From the NCBI GenBank assembly GCA_946406095.1, contig CAMJJO010000003.1, positions 1 through 37,678 on the forward strand: a stretch of 37,678 nt of DNA. The letters are read 5' to 3'. Position numbers and translations under genes: made by a program. The notes below the pieces were generated by a model, which was given only the letters and a program-made list of their open reading frames with translations, searched no databases and was not told the origin of the DNA. This document shows, in pieces, positions 25,522 to 32,693 of the stretch. This DNA is from an uncultured Bacteroidales bacterium (GTDB taxonomy: Bacteria; Bacteroidota; Bacteroidia; Bacteroidales; UBA932). The first letter of the stretch is position 1. Each line of letters starts with the position of its first letter.

Positions 25522-25955
25522 TGACAGTCAAAGTCGTGAACAAGGGCAAGAATGCCCTTCCGCAGTACGCCACATTAGCATCCGCCGGTATGGACGTGCG
25601 CGCTTCCCTGGATGCTCCCGTGGTGCTTGGTCCGCTTCAGCGGGCGATGATTCCCACCGGGCTTTATCTGGAGATTCCCGTAGGATATGAGGTGCAGGTG
25701 CGCCCACGCAGCGGACTTGCTGCGAAAAAGGGAATAACCGTGCTTAACACGCCCGGCACAATCGACGCGGACTATAGGGGAGAGGTGAACGTCATTCTCG
25801 TGAACCTCTCGGATCAGCCGTTCACTGTCGAGCCCGGCGAGCGCATTGCCCAGCTGGTGCTTGCGAAGCACGAGAAGATCGATTGGGAAGAGGTTTCCGA
25901 ATTGGGAGCCACGGAGCGTGGGGAAGGCGGTTTTGGCAGCACCGGAACGAAATGA
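25521..25955 (+). CDS. dut: dUTP diphosphatase
   Basis: Dut hydrolyses dUTP to dUMP and pyrophosphate, which keeps uracil out of DNA and feeds dTMP synthesis. The 144-residue trimer-type protein shows all five family motifs in order: SAGMDVRA, VRPRSGLAAKKG, GTIDADYRGEV, ERIAQLVL and RGEGGFGSTG. Length is normal. It shares one base with the upstream stop (TAATG) and overlaps murF by ATGA. Confidence 0.97.
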   Translation: MTVKVVNKGKNALPQYATLASAGMDVRASLDAPVVLGPLQRAMIPTGLYLEIPVGYEVQVRPRSGLAAKKGITVLNTPGTIDADYRGEVNVILVNLSDQPFTVEPGERIAQLVLAKHEKIDWEEVSELGATERGEGGFGSTGTK

Positions 25956-27349
25956 GCACGGAGGATCTTTACAAGCTATATTGCGAATGCGGGTATCAGG
26001 TGAGTACCGATAGCCGCACTATTCCTGCCGGGGCGATCTTTTTTGCTCTCCGAGGGGAGAATTTCGATGGTAATCAGTATGCGCTGAAGGCTCTGGAAGC
26101 AGGTGCTGCTTACGCCGTTGTCAATGATGATGCGGACGTCGCTCCTGCGGACGGGCAATGCGGAGACGGGCTCCCCTTGCGGGACGCGGCTCTGCCCTTT
26201 GCCCGTCGCGGAAAGCCTGAGGGGGTCCGCATCATCCCTGTTCCGGACCCATTCAAAGCCTTACAGAATCTGGCAATCCATCATCGCAAGGCGTTGGGAA
26301 TACCCGTGATAGGGCTGACTGGAACCAATGGGAAGACCACTACCAAGGAGTTGATCGCGGCGGCGCTGGGAGCCAAGTTCAAGGTCGCGGCTACCAAAGG
26401 CAACCTGAATAACGACATAGGCGTGCCGCTGACTTTGCTTTCCATCAAACCGGGCACCGAGATGGCCGTGGTGGAAATGGGCGCAAATCATCCCGACGAT
26501 ATCGCGAAACTGGTGAAGGTAAGCCAGCCGGATTATGGATACATCACCAATGTGGGAAAGGCGCATCTGCTGGGTTTCGGCTCCTTCGAAGGCGTTCTGG
26601 CTGCAAAGACGGAGCTTTACAAATGGCTCGGCAGCCACAGGGGCTCGCTGATATTCGTGAATACGGATCATCCGGAACTGACTGCGGAGGCTCGCAGGCA
26701 GGCCTGCCATCAGTGGGAATTCTGCCGCGAGTCTATGGGTGTGGAGGTGCTGCCGGCAACGCCGGAGAATCCTTTCCTGGCGCTGAAAGCCGGCAAAGAT
26801 GAAATCCATACCCGCCTTGTGGGTGCATACAATACCGATAACGTGATGGCGGCTCTTGCCATTGCCGAGTACTTCGGAGTGAAGCGCAAGGATGCCATCC
26901 GCGCCATAGAAGCCTATACACCGGCAAACAGCCGTTCGCAGCTCCAGAAAACGGAAAGGAATACCATCATTGTCGATGCATACAACGCCAATCCCACTTC
27001 GATGGGGCTGGCGATCGACAATCTGGCAGCGATGAAGACGGATGGAAAGCTGGCTCTGCTTGGGGACATGCGCGAGTTGGGCGAGGCTTCTGTGGAGGAG
27101 CATAAAAATATAGTCCGGAAGCTGATTGCATCCGGACTGAAGTCTTACCTTGTAGGCGAAGAATTCGGGAAAGCCCTGGCCGAACTGGGCATCGTCCCAG
27201 GGGAGGATGCCCATATATTGGGATGCTTCCCTTCTTCCAACGCTCTGGCGGAGTTTATTTCAGGCCATAAGATTAAGTTCTCCAATGCCACGGTGCTCGT
27301 CAAAGGCTCCCGTGGCATACAGATGGAGAAGGCTCTTCCTGAATTATAG
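25952..27349 (+). CDS. murF: UDP-MurNAc-tripeptide:D-Ala-D-Ala ligase
   Basis: MurF adds D-Ala-D-Ala to the UDP-MurNAc-tripeptide, the last cytoplasmic step in building the peptidoglycan pentapeptide. The 465-residue product has the N-terminal uridine-binding region (STDSRTIPAGAIFFALRGENFDG), the ATP loop GLTGTNGKTTTKE near residues 120-132, VEMGANHPDDIAKL, and a C-terminal domain with DAYNANPTSMGLAID. The frame is open back to 25883 inside dut, but the ATG at 25952 overlapping the dut stop is the natural start. It ends the tgt operon and overlaps the convergent adk by 6 bases. Confidence 0.96.
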   Translation: MSTEDLYKLYCECGYQVSTDSRTIPAGAIFFALRGENFDGNQYALKALEAGAAYAVVNDDADVAPADGQCGDGLPLRDAALPFARRGKPEGVRIIPVPDPFKALQNLAIHHRKALGIPVIGLTGTNGKTTTKELIAAALGAKFKVAATKGNLNNDIGVPLTLLSIKPGTEMAVVEMGANHPDDIAKLVKVSQPDYGYITNVGKAHLLGFGSFEGVLAAKTELYKWLGSHRGSLIFVNTDHPELTAEARRQACHQWEFCRESMGVEVLPATPENPFLALKAGKDEIHTRLVGAYNTDNVMAALAIAEYFGVKRKDAIRAIEAYTPANSRSQLQKTERNTIIVDAYNANPTSMGLAIDNLAAMKTDGKLALLGDMRELGEASVEEHKNIVRKLIASGLKSYLVGEEFGKALAELGIVPGEDAHILGCFPSSNALAEFISGHKIKFSNATVLVKGSRGIQMEKALPEL

Positions 27350-27916
27350 CGTATCCATCATATCGAAAACGCGCTTCTGCACTTCTTCGATAGATCCTAC
27401 GCCATTGATTTCGTGATAGATACCCTTGTCTTTGTAAATCTCGATGAGGGGTTCTGTCTTTGCGTGATAGGTCTTGATGCGGTTGGCGATCGTCTCGTCG
27501 GAGGCATCGTCGGCACGCCCCTCGATAAGCGCGCGGCCTTTGATGCGTGCTTTGATTTCCTCGTCGGGAATCATCAGGGAGATGACACCTGTAACATATT
27601 CATCGCGTGCTTCGAGCATTTCGTCCAGGTCCATTGCCTGCTGCACCGTGCGGGGGAATCCGTCCAGAAGGAATCCGTTGACATCGGGATACTTTGCAAA
27701 GGTCTGGGCGATCATGCCTTCGACCACTTCGTCGGGGACAAGGTTGCCTTTCTCGATGAGGGCCGCTGCCTGTTTCCCCAGCTCCGTGCCGGCTGCAATC
27801 TCGGAACGGAGAAGCTCTCCGGTGGAGATATGTTTCAGGTTGTATTTTTTGACCATAGGTGCCGCGTGAGTTCCTTTACCGGCACCGGGAGGCCCGAACA
27901 TAATGAAGTACTTCAT
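27344..27916 (-). CDS. adk: Adenylate kinase
   Basis: Adk interconverts ATP + AMP and 2 ADP. The 190-residue protein has the P-loop GPPGAGKGT, ISTGELLR in the AMP-binding part, LDGFPRT and RIKGRALIEGRADDASDETI. The lid is the short kind without the zinc-binding cysteines. It lies 5 bases downstream of hpt, forming a purine-salvage pair. The 3' end overlaps murF by 6 bases, so no separate terminator fits between them. Confidence 0.97.
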   Translation of the reverse strand: MKYFIMFGPPGAGKGTHAAPMVKKYNLKHISTGELLRSEIAAGTELGKQAAALIEKGNLVPDEVVEGMIAQTFAKYPDVNGFLLDGFPRTVQQAMDLDEMLEARDEYVTGVISLMIPDEEIKARIKGRALIEGRADDASDETIANRIKTYHAKTEPLIEIYKDKGIYHEINGVGSIEEVQKRVFDMMDTL

Positions 27917-27921
27917 ATTAG

Positions 27922-28488
27922 CTATTCTAAAACGTAAATGTCTTTAAGGTTGCGCCCCAGTTCGTCGTAGTCCAGGCCGAAGCCGACTATGAAGCGGTTG
28001 GGAATCTCTGCACCCACGTAATCGAGCTTGTCCTTGCCGCAGAACACTTCCGGCTTGAGGAGCATGGTGCAGATGCGCACATCCTTGGCTCCTGCATCGA
28101 GAAGTTTCTTTTTCAGGGCGATTATGGTATTGCCGGTATCCACTATGTCTTCGCAGACTATAACCGTCTTCCCTTTGATGTCGGTGCTGAGGGGCATCGT
28201 CTCTTTGACCACTCCGGTGGAGGTGGTGCCTACGTACGACGACAGTTTCATCGATGCAAGTTCGACCGGGAAGTTGATTCTCTTAAGAAGTTCACCGGTG
28301 AACATGATGGAACCGTGGAGGACACAGAGCAGGACGGGAATGTCGTTTTCTGATCTTTTTCCGTAGGAATGGTCCGGGTCACAAAAATCCTCATTTAATC
28401 TATCTGCCACATTATCAATGATTTGCGCGACTTTTTCGTAGGGGATAAAAGGCACGAAGACCTTGTCGTGAATATAAACTTTATCCAT
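27922..28488 (-). CDS. hpt: Hypoxanthine phosphoribosyltransferase
   Basis: Hpt salvages hypoxanthine (and usually guanine) to IMP/GMP using PRPP. The 188-residue protein shows the PRPP loop VIVCEDIVDTGNT, the flexible-loop stretch SSYVGTTSTGVVKE, and the C-terminal VGFGLDYDELGRNL. The frame extends to 28539 but the ATG at 28488 (MDKVYIHDKVF) fits the family start. A weak -7 candidate TAACTTTA lies on the minus strand at 28514-28507. It is coupled with adk, and with the nucleoside transporter upstream in the window suggests active purine salvage. Confidence 0.95.
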   Translation of the reverse strand: MDKVYIHDKVFVPFIPYEKVAQIIDNVADRLNEDFCDPDHSYGKRSENDIPVLLCVLHGSIMFTGELLKRINFPVELASMKLSSYVGTTSTGVVKETMPLSTDIKGKTVIVCEDIVDTGNTIIALKKKLLDAGAKDVRICTMLLKPEVFCGKDKLDYVGAEIPNRFIVGFGLDYDELGRNLKDIYVLE

Positions 28489-28527
28489 AATAAAATATTC
28501 AATGCATAAAGTTACAATTTTTTCGCG

Positions 28528-28547
28528 ATACGGAAACATAAAAAATC
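28528..28547 (+). promoter_or_regulatory. Shared 20-base promoter-region motif, copy 2
   Basis: ATACGGAAACATAAAAAATC differs from 6840-6859 at one position. An exact -7 box TATATTTG begins 13 bases after it, so the motif occupies the -33 region of the promoter of the helix-hairpin-helix barrel gene. Confidence 0.45.
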
Positions 28548-28560
28548 TTTTCGCTATGAA

Positions 28561-28568
28561 TATATTTG
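28561..28568 (+). promoter_or_regulatory. -7 promoter box for the helix-hairpin-helix barrel gene
   Basis: TATATTTG matches TAnnTTTG exactly, 36 bases before the ATG at 28605. Confidence 0.55.
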
Positions 28569-28604
28569 ATTGACAATGACCGGCGGCTGTCCTATATTGC
28601 GCGA

Positions 28605-30170
28605 ATGAAACTGTTGATGTCGTTGTTGGAAGCGGTGCTTCTCCTCACCGGAGCAGGCAGCCCGGAAGAATTGTCGGAAAGCGAGTTCGAGCGATTCGAA
28701 TCCCTTTCCGCACACCCTGTATGCATAAATATGGCATCGCCCGGCAGGCTGCGCTCCTGCGGCCTGTTCAGTGACTACCAGATTGCCAGCCTGCAGGACT
28801 ACCGCATGCGTACCGGGGATATCCTGTCCCTTACGGAACTTGGCGCCGTTCCCGGTTTTACTCCGGAATTGGTTTCGGCGCTGTCCTGGTTCATCTCGCT
28901 GGAAAGCTATGCTCCGGCCGGGAGCAGGGAGAAAAAGCGCATCCGGCAGGAAGCGGTCGTGCGGATGGTCTCGAAAAAGGACAGCCGCTCCTATGCCGGG
29001 AAATACCATGTCGAAGCGGGGGAGAGGGCGGAGCTGTTCCTGTCCCGGAAAGATGCCTCCACGGTCAGCCTGACGCTATATGGCAGACGCCCGTGGAAAC
29101 TGATTGCGGGGGATTATAATCTGCGTCTGGGCCAGGGCCTGCTGGCTTGGGACGGATTCATCCTAAGCGGTTACCCGTCCCTGGCATCATTCTGCCGCAA
29201 TGCATCCGGATTCAGCGGCACCGGATCGTTTTCCCCCGGCAGGAGGGGGCTGGCGGCGGCATTCGAGGGGAGAAACATGCAGTTCGGTGCCGGAGTGGAT
29301 CTGGATGGAAACATGTCCGGCATGCTCGAATGGCTAGGTAAAACCGGCAGTCTGGGTCTGAACGTGCAGTATGGGGGTGCTAAGAAAGGGATCTCGCTGG
29401 ATTGGAAGAAATCTTTCGGTCACCTGTCCACCTTCGGGGAAGCCGCTTATTCCGGCAGTCCTTCCGCTCTCGCCGGCTTCGTCTGGGAACCGGCCTACAA
29501 GGTGGCTGCCGGCATTCTGGCGCGCTACAGGCCATTGGAGGATGATGCCGGGCTTGCGGCCGGGGTGCGGTGGCGCTGGTTCAGCGGGACGGCGGATCTG
29601 ACCCTTCACCCCGAGAAGTGGCGGCTTCGAAAGAACAACTACGAGCAGCTCAAAACGGTTCTGGATCTGACTCCTGAGTTCGAGAGTGGATCCTGGACCC
29701 TCAGACCATCGCTCCGATGCACGGAACGGATGCGCCTTAGCCCTTCGGAGAATGCATTTGCGATGGAGTGGCGGCACGACCTGCGCTGCGATCTGAAGGC
29801 ATCCCGGAAGTGGCTGCAGACAACTCTGCGCCTGAACGGAGTGCAGACCGGGGACTATAGACCGGGGATGCTGGCATATCTGGAGATAGGATATAAGACG
29901 CCCTCCGACACCTCCCGCCTTCAGATATCCGCATTCCTGCGCGGCACGGTCTGCGATATCGAGAACTGGTCATCGCGTATTTACGCCTATGAGCGCGATC
30001 TTCCCGGCAGTTTCAACGTGCCGGCCTGGTATGGACAAAAAACCGGGGTATCCCTTGTCACAGGAGTGGCCTTCCGCTCCCGAAAATGCCGGCAGCGGCT
30101 CAATCTGCGTCTTTCCACGAAAGACTTCAAACTGCAATACTCATACGAATCTTTCGCAAGAAAAAAATAA
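28605..30170 (+). CDS. Outer-membrane barrel with helix-hairpin-helix head
   Basis: A 521-residue secreted protein with a short hydrophobic leader (MKLLMSLLEAVLLLTG). Residues of about 40-95 resemble a pair of helix-hairpin-helix units of the ComEA kind: CINMASPGRLRSCGLFSDYQIASLQDYR, then TGDILSLTELGAVPGFTPELVSAL. The rest, about residues 115-521, alternates polar and hydrophobic residues like a membrane beta-barrel (VSLTLYGRRPWKLIAGDYNLRLGQGLLAW, LQISAFLRGTV, LNLRLSTKDFKLQYSYESF). Similar proteins are widespread in Bacteroidota and often labelled helix-hairpin-helix protein; their role is unproven. The ATG at 28605 is chosen since upstream codons lack signal-peptide character. Another barrel gene follows after 20 bases. 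Confidence 0.78.
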   Translation: MKLLMSLLEAVLLLTGAGSPEELSESEFERFESLSAHPVCINMASPGRLRSCGLFSDYQIASLQDYRMRTGDILSLTELGAVPGFTPELVSALSWFISLESYAPAGSREKKRIRQEAVVRMVSKKDSRSYAGKYHVEAGERAELFLSRKDASTVSLTLYGRRPWKLIAGDYNLRLGQGLLAWDGFILSGYPSLASFCRNASGFSGTGSFSPGRRGLAAAFEGRNMQFGAGVDLDGNMSGMLEWLGKTGSLGLNVQYGGAKKGISLDWKKSFGHLSTFGEAAYSGSPSALAGFVWEPAYKVAAGILARYRPLEDDAGLAAGVRWRWFSGTADLTLHPEKWRLRKNNYEQLKTVLDLTPEFESGSWTLRPSLRCTERMRLSPSENAFAMEWRHDLRCDLKASRKWLQTTLRLNGVQTGDYRPGMLAYLEIGYKTPSDTSRLQISAFLRGTVCDIENWSSRIYAYERDLPGSFNVPAWYGQKTGVSLVTGVAFRSRKCRQRLNLRLSTKDFKLQYSYESFARKK

Positions 30171-30175
30171 TTCCC

Positions 30176-30183
30176 TAAATTTG
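30176..30183 (+). promoter_or_regulatory. -7 promoter box 7 bases from the ATG of the barrel gene
   Basis: TAAATTTG is an exact match and ends at 30183; the ATG starts at 30191. Transcription from here would give little or no leader. The gene could also be read from the upstream promoter. Confidence 0.45.
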
Positions 30184-30190
30184 TGCGCTT

Positions 30191-31261
30191 ATGAAACGCT
30201 TTCTGTTTACCAGCCTGCTATTTGCCGTCGCCGCTTTCCAATGCGGTGCGCAGAAGTTCGTGCACGATGAATACCTGGATTTCTATTTCGACAATCGCGA
30301 GTTCGATGTGTCGGGAGAGAAATATATGGAGTCCGAAACTTATCATTCGGTGCTTCTGATGCCGGAGGTCGGCTTGTCATTCAAGCAGAACAAGCGCACG
30401 GAACACAGGATCATGGCCGGGGTGGCAGTCCTGCGCGACATGGGCTCCGGCGAGAAGATAGGGGATGCATTCAAGGAACTCTCCGTCTACTACCGGGTCA
30501 AACACAGGATAAGCAAAACCAGGTCTTTCGAGGCTGCGGCCGGTGTCTTTCCCAGGCATCTGCTTGGCGGGAAATACACCCGCGCCATCTGGAGCGATGC
30601 CCATGGCTTCTATGATTCCAATATGGAAGGAGTGCTGCTGAAATACAGCACCAGAAAGCTTTATGCAGAGATGGGCTGTGACTGGATGGGCAAATACGGA
30701 GCCGCCACCCGTGAGCGTTTCCAAATCTTTTCTGCCGGCAGATATAAGTTTTATAATTATCTCTCCGCGGGATGGTCGGCGAGTTTCTACCATTATGCCA
30801 CATCTGCCGTCGCCCACAACGTGATCGACAATCATCTTTTCAATCCCTGGGTAAAAGGCGATTTCGCGGGCTTTACGGGTTATCTTCAGGAATTGTCGCT
30901 CCAGGCAGGTCTGCTTGCGGGATATCAGCGCTCGAGGGAGATAGACGATGATCCCGTCCTGCCAGTCGGCGCGGAAATAATCATGCGCGCCAAGAAGTGG
31001 AACCTTTGCCTGCAGAACAGCCTCTATGCAGGTGCGGACCTCTATCATTATTATGATTATCCTGCTCCGGAAGGGGGCATCTACTCCTCCGCCCTTTATC
31101 CGGGAGAGAACTCATACAGAGGCCTTTACGACCGCGTGGAGTTGATATGGGGCCCCCGCATCTCGAAAAAGACCAGCCTGCAGCTGACCGCCGCCTTCCA
31201 TTTCGATGGAAGCGGATATCTCGGATGTCAGCAGGTTGTCAGGCTTCGGACTTCTTTTTGA
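30191..31261 (+). CDS. Predicted outer-membrane beta-barrel protein, function unknown
   Basis: A 356-residue protein with a signal peptide (MKRFLFTSLLFAVAAFQCGAQ, cleavage probably after GAQ). The mature part has the regular aromatic-girdled strands of a barrel: EYLDFYFDNREFDVSGEKY, HRIMAGVAVLRDMG, KYKFYNYLSAGWSASFYHY-type segments, WNLCLQNSLYAGADLYHYYDY, and a final strand ending in VVRLRTSF, with the C-terminal Phe typical of barrels. I do not recognise a family. It follows the helix-hairpin-helix barrel by 20 bases and may be its partner. Its last 23 bases overlap the convergent nhaC. Confidence 0.75.
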   Translation: MKRFLFTSLLFAVAAFQCGAQKFVHDEYLDFYFDNREFDVSGEKYMESETYHSVLLMPEVGLSFKQNKRTEHRIMAGVAVLRDMGSGEKIGDAFKELSVYYRVKHRISKTRSFEAAAGVFPRHLLGGKYTRAIWSDAHGFYDSNMEGVLLKYSTRKLYAEMGCDWMGKYGAATRERFQIFSAGRYKFYNYLSAGWSASFYHYATSAVAHNVIDNHLFNPWVKGDFAGFTGYLQELSLQAGLLAGYQRSREIDDDPVLPVGAEIIMRAKKWNLCLQNSLYAGADLYHYYDYPAPEGGIYSSALYPGENSYRGLYDRVELIWGPRISKKTSLQLTAAFHFDGSGYLGCQQVVRLRTSF

Positions 31262-32693
31262 AAATATTGTAGCCCAGCGCCGCAACCAATATGCTCATCA
31301 GCGGGCTGATGATATTGAAGAAGCAATAGGGCAGGTAGACCAGCGTCGGCGTGCTCAGTATGGTCGCCTGGGTCATGCCGCAGGTGTTCCAGGGCACGAG
31401 CACGGAGGTCACCGTCGCCGAATCTTCCACGGAACGGCTCAGGAGCCGGTTTTCGTACTGCGCATCTTCGTAAATGTCCTTGAAGATGTTGGAAGTCAGC
31501 ATGATGGCCAGATACTGGTCGCAGACCAGGGTATTGAGCGCTGCGCCGGTGCCCACGGTGGATGCCACCAGGCCAGTGCGGTTGCCGGTGAACTTGCGCA
31601 TCGCCTTCATGATTATCTCGATCATCCCTCCGGCACGCATGCAGGCCCCGAAGCACATCGCGCAGATAATCAGGTAGATGGTGTTGAGCATTCCTATCAT
31701 CCCTCGCGAAGACACGAGTTCGTTTACAGTGGCATCGCCGGTCTCCAGTGGCACGGAGTTGTAGATGCTTTCCACCGTGCCCGCCAGCATCAGCTTCCAC
31801 TCGTTGAGGGGGCCTTCTATGCCGTGGGTGATGGCTGCTTTTTCGCCTATGCTGCGGATGATCTCCGGCTGCGCTATTACGGCCGCAATGGCAGCAAGCA
31901 CCACCGAAAGGCTCAGCACGATCAGCGCGGGCATCTTGCGCGCAATCATAACTCCGGTGAGCAGCGGAACTATCAGCAGCCAGGGGGTGATATGGAATTT
32001 GGCGGAGATGATTCCTGTGAATGCACCCATGTCCGCCGGAGTGTCCGGTATGCCCACGAGACCGATGACCGTGAAAACTATCAGAGTTATCACGAATGAC
32101 GGCACAGTGGTTATCATCATGTAGCGTATGTGCGAGAAGAGGGGAGTCTCGGCAATGGAAGATGCCAGCACGGTGGTGTCCGAGAGGGGGGATATCTTAT
32201 CCCCGAAATAAGCCCCGGAGATGATTGCACCGGCGATCAGGCCCTCGTGGAATCCTTCCGCCTTGCCTATGCCCAGCAGGGCGACGCCTATGGTGGCGAT
32301 GGTGGTCCAGGAACTGCCCAGCATCAGAGAAACAGCCGCGCAGATGATGCAGGCGGCCGGCAGGAAGAAGGACGGCGACAGCACCTTCACTCCATAGCAA
32401 ATCATAGTAGGCACGATTCCGCTCATTGTCCAGGTGCCGGAGATGGCGCCTATCAGCAGCAGTATCACAATTGCGGAGGTGATGTTGCCGATATTGGACT
32501 TGATGGCTTCTTCGAACGCACTCCAGGGTTTCTTGAAACGCCACATCGCAAGCCACACGGCTATGCCGGAGGCAAACAGCAGGGACACCTGGCTGGCTCC
32601 TTGGATGGAGTCGCTTCCCAGGATGCTGATATCGAAGGCGAGCAGCGCTATCAGGACTATTACCGGAATCAGGGCTATGATGTTCTTTTTCAT
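31239..32693 (-). CDS. nhaC: Na+/H+ antiporter, NhaC family
   Basis: A 484-residue membrane protein with about 12 hydrophobic helices, resembling NhaC-type sodium:proton exchangers that export Na+ using the proton gradient. Family-like segments are AAVSLMLGSSWTTIATIGVALLGIGKA, IISGAYFGDKISPLSDTTVLASSI, GTGAALNTLVCDQYLAIMLT and VLVPWNTCGMTQATIL. Length is usual. Its ATG overlaps the stop of the receiver/PPDK_N gene (ATGA), so the two are translationally coupled. The 3' end overlaps the convergent barrel gene by 23 bases. Some NhaC relatives exchange organic acids, so the ion pair is inferred. Confidence 0.92.
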   Translation of the reverse strand: MKKNIIALIPVIVLIALLAFDISILGSDSIQGASQVSLLFASGIAVWLAMWRFKKPWSAFEEAIKSNIGNITSAIVILLLIGAISGTWTMSGIVPTMICYGVKVLSPSFFLPAACIICAAVSLMLGSSWTTIATIGVALLGIGKAEGFHEGLIAGAIISGAYFGDKISPLSDTTVLASSIAETPLFSHIRYMMITTVPSFVITLIVFTVIGLVGIPDTPADMGAFTGIISAKFHITPWLLIVPLLTGVMIARKMPALIVLSLSVVLAAIAAVIAQPEIIRSIGEKAAITHGIEGPLNEWKLMLAGTVESIYNSVPLETGDATVNELVSSRGMIGMLNTIYLIICAMCFGACMRAGGMIEIIMKAMRKFTGNRTGLVASTVGTGAALNTLVCDQYLAIMLTSNIFKDIYEDAQYENRLLSRSVEDSATVTSVLVPWNTCGMTQATILSTPTLVYLPYCFFNIISPLMSILVAALGYNIFKKKSEA

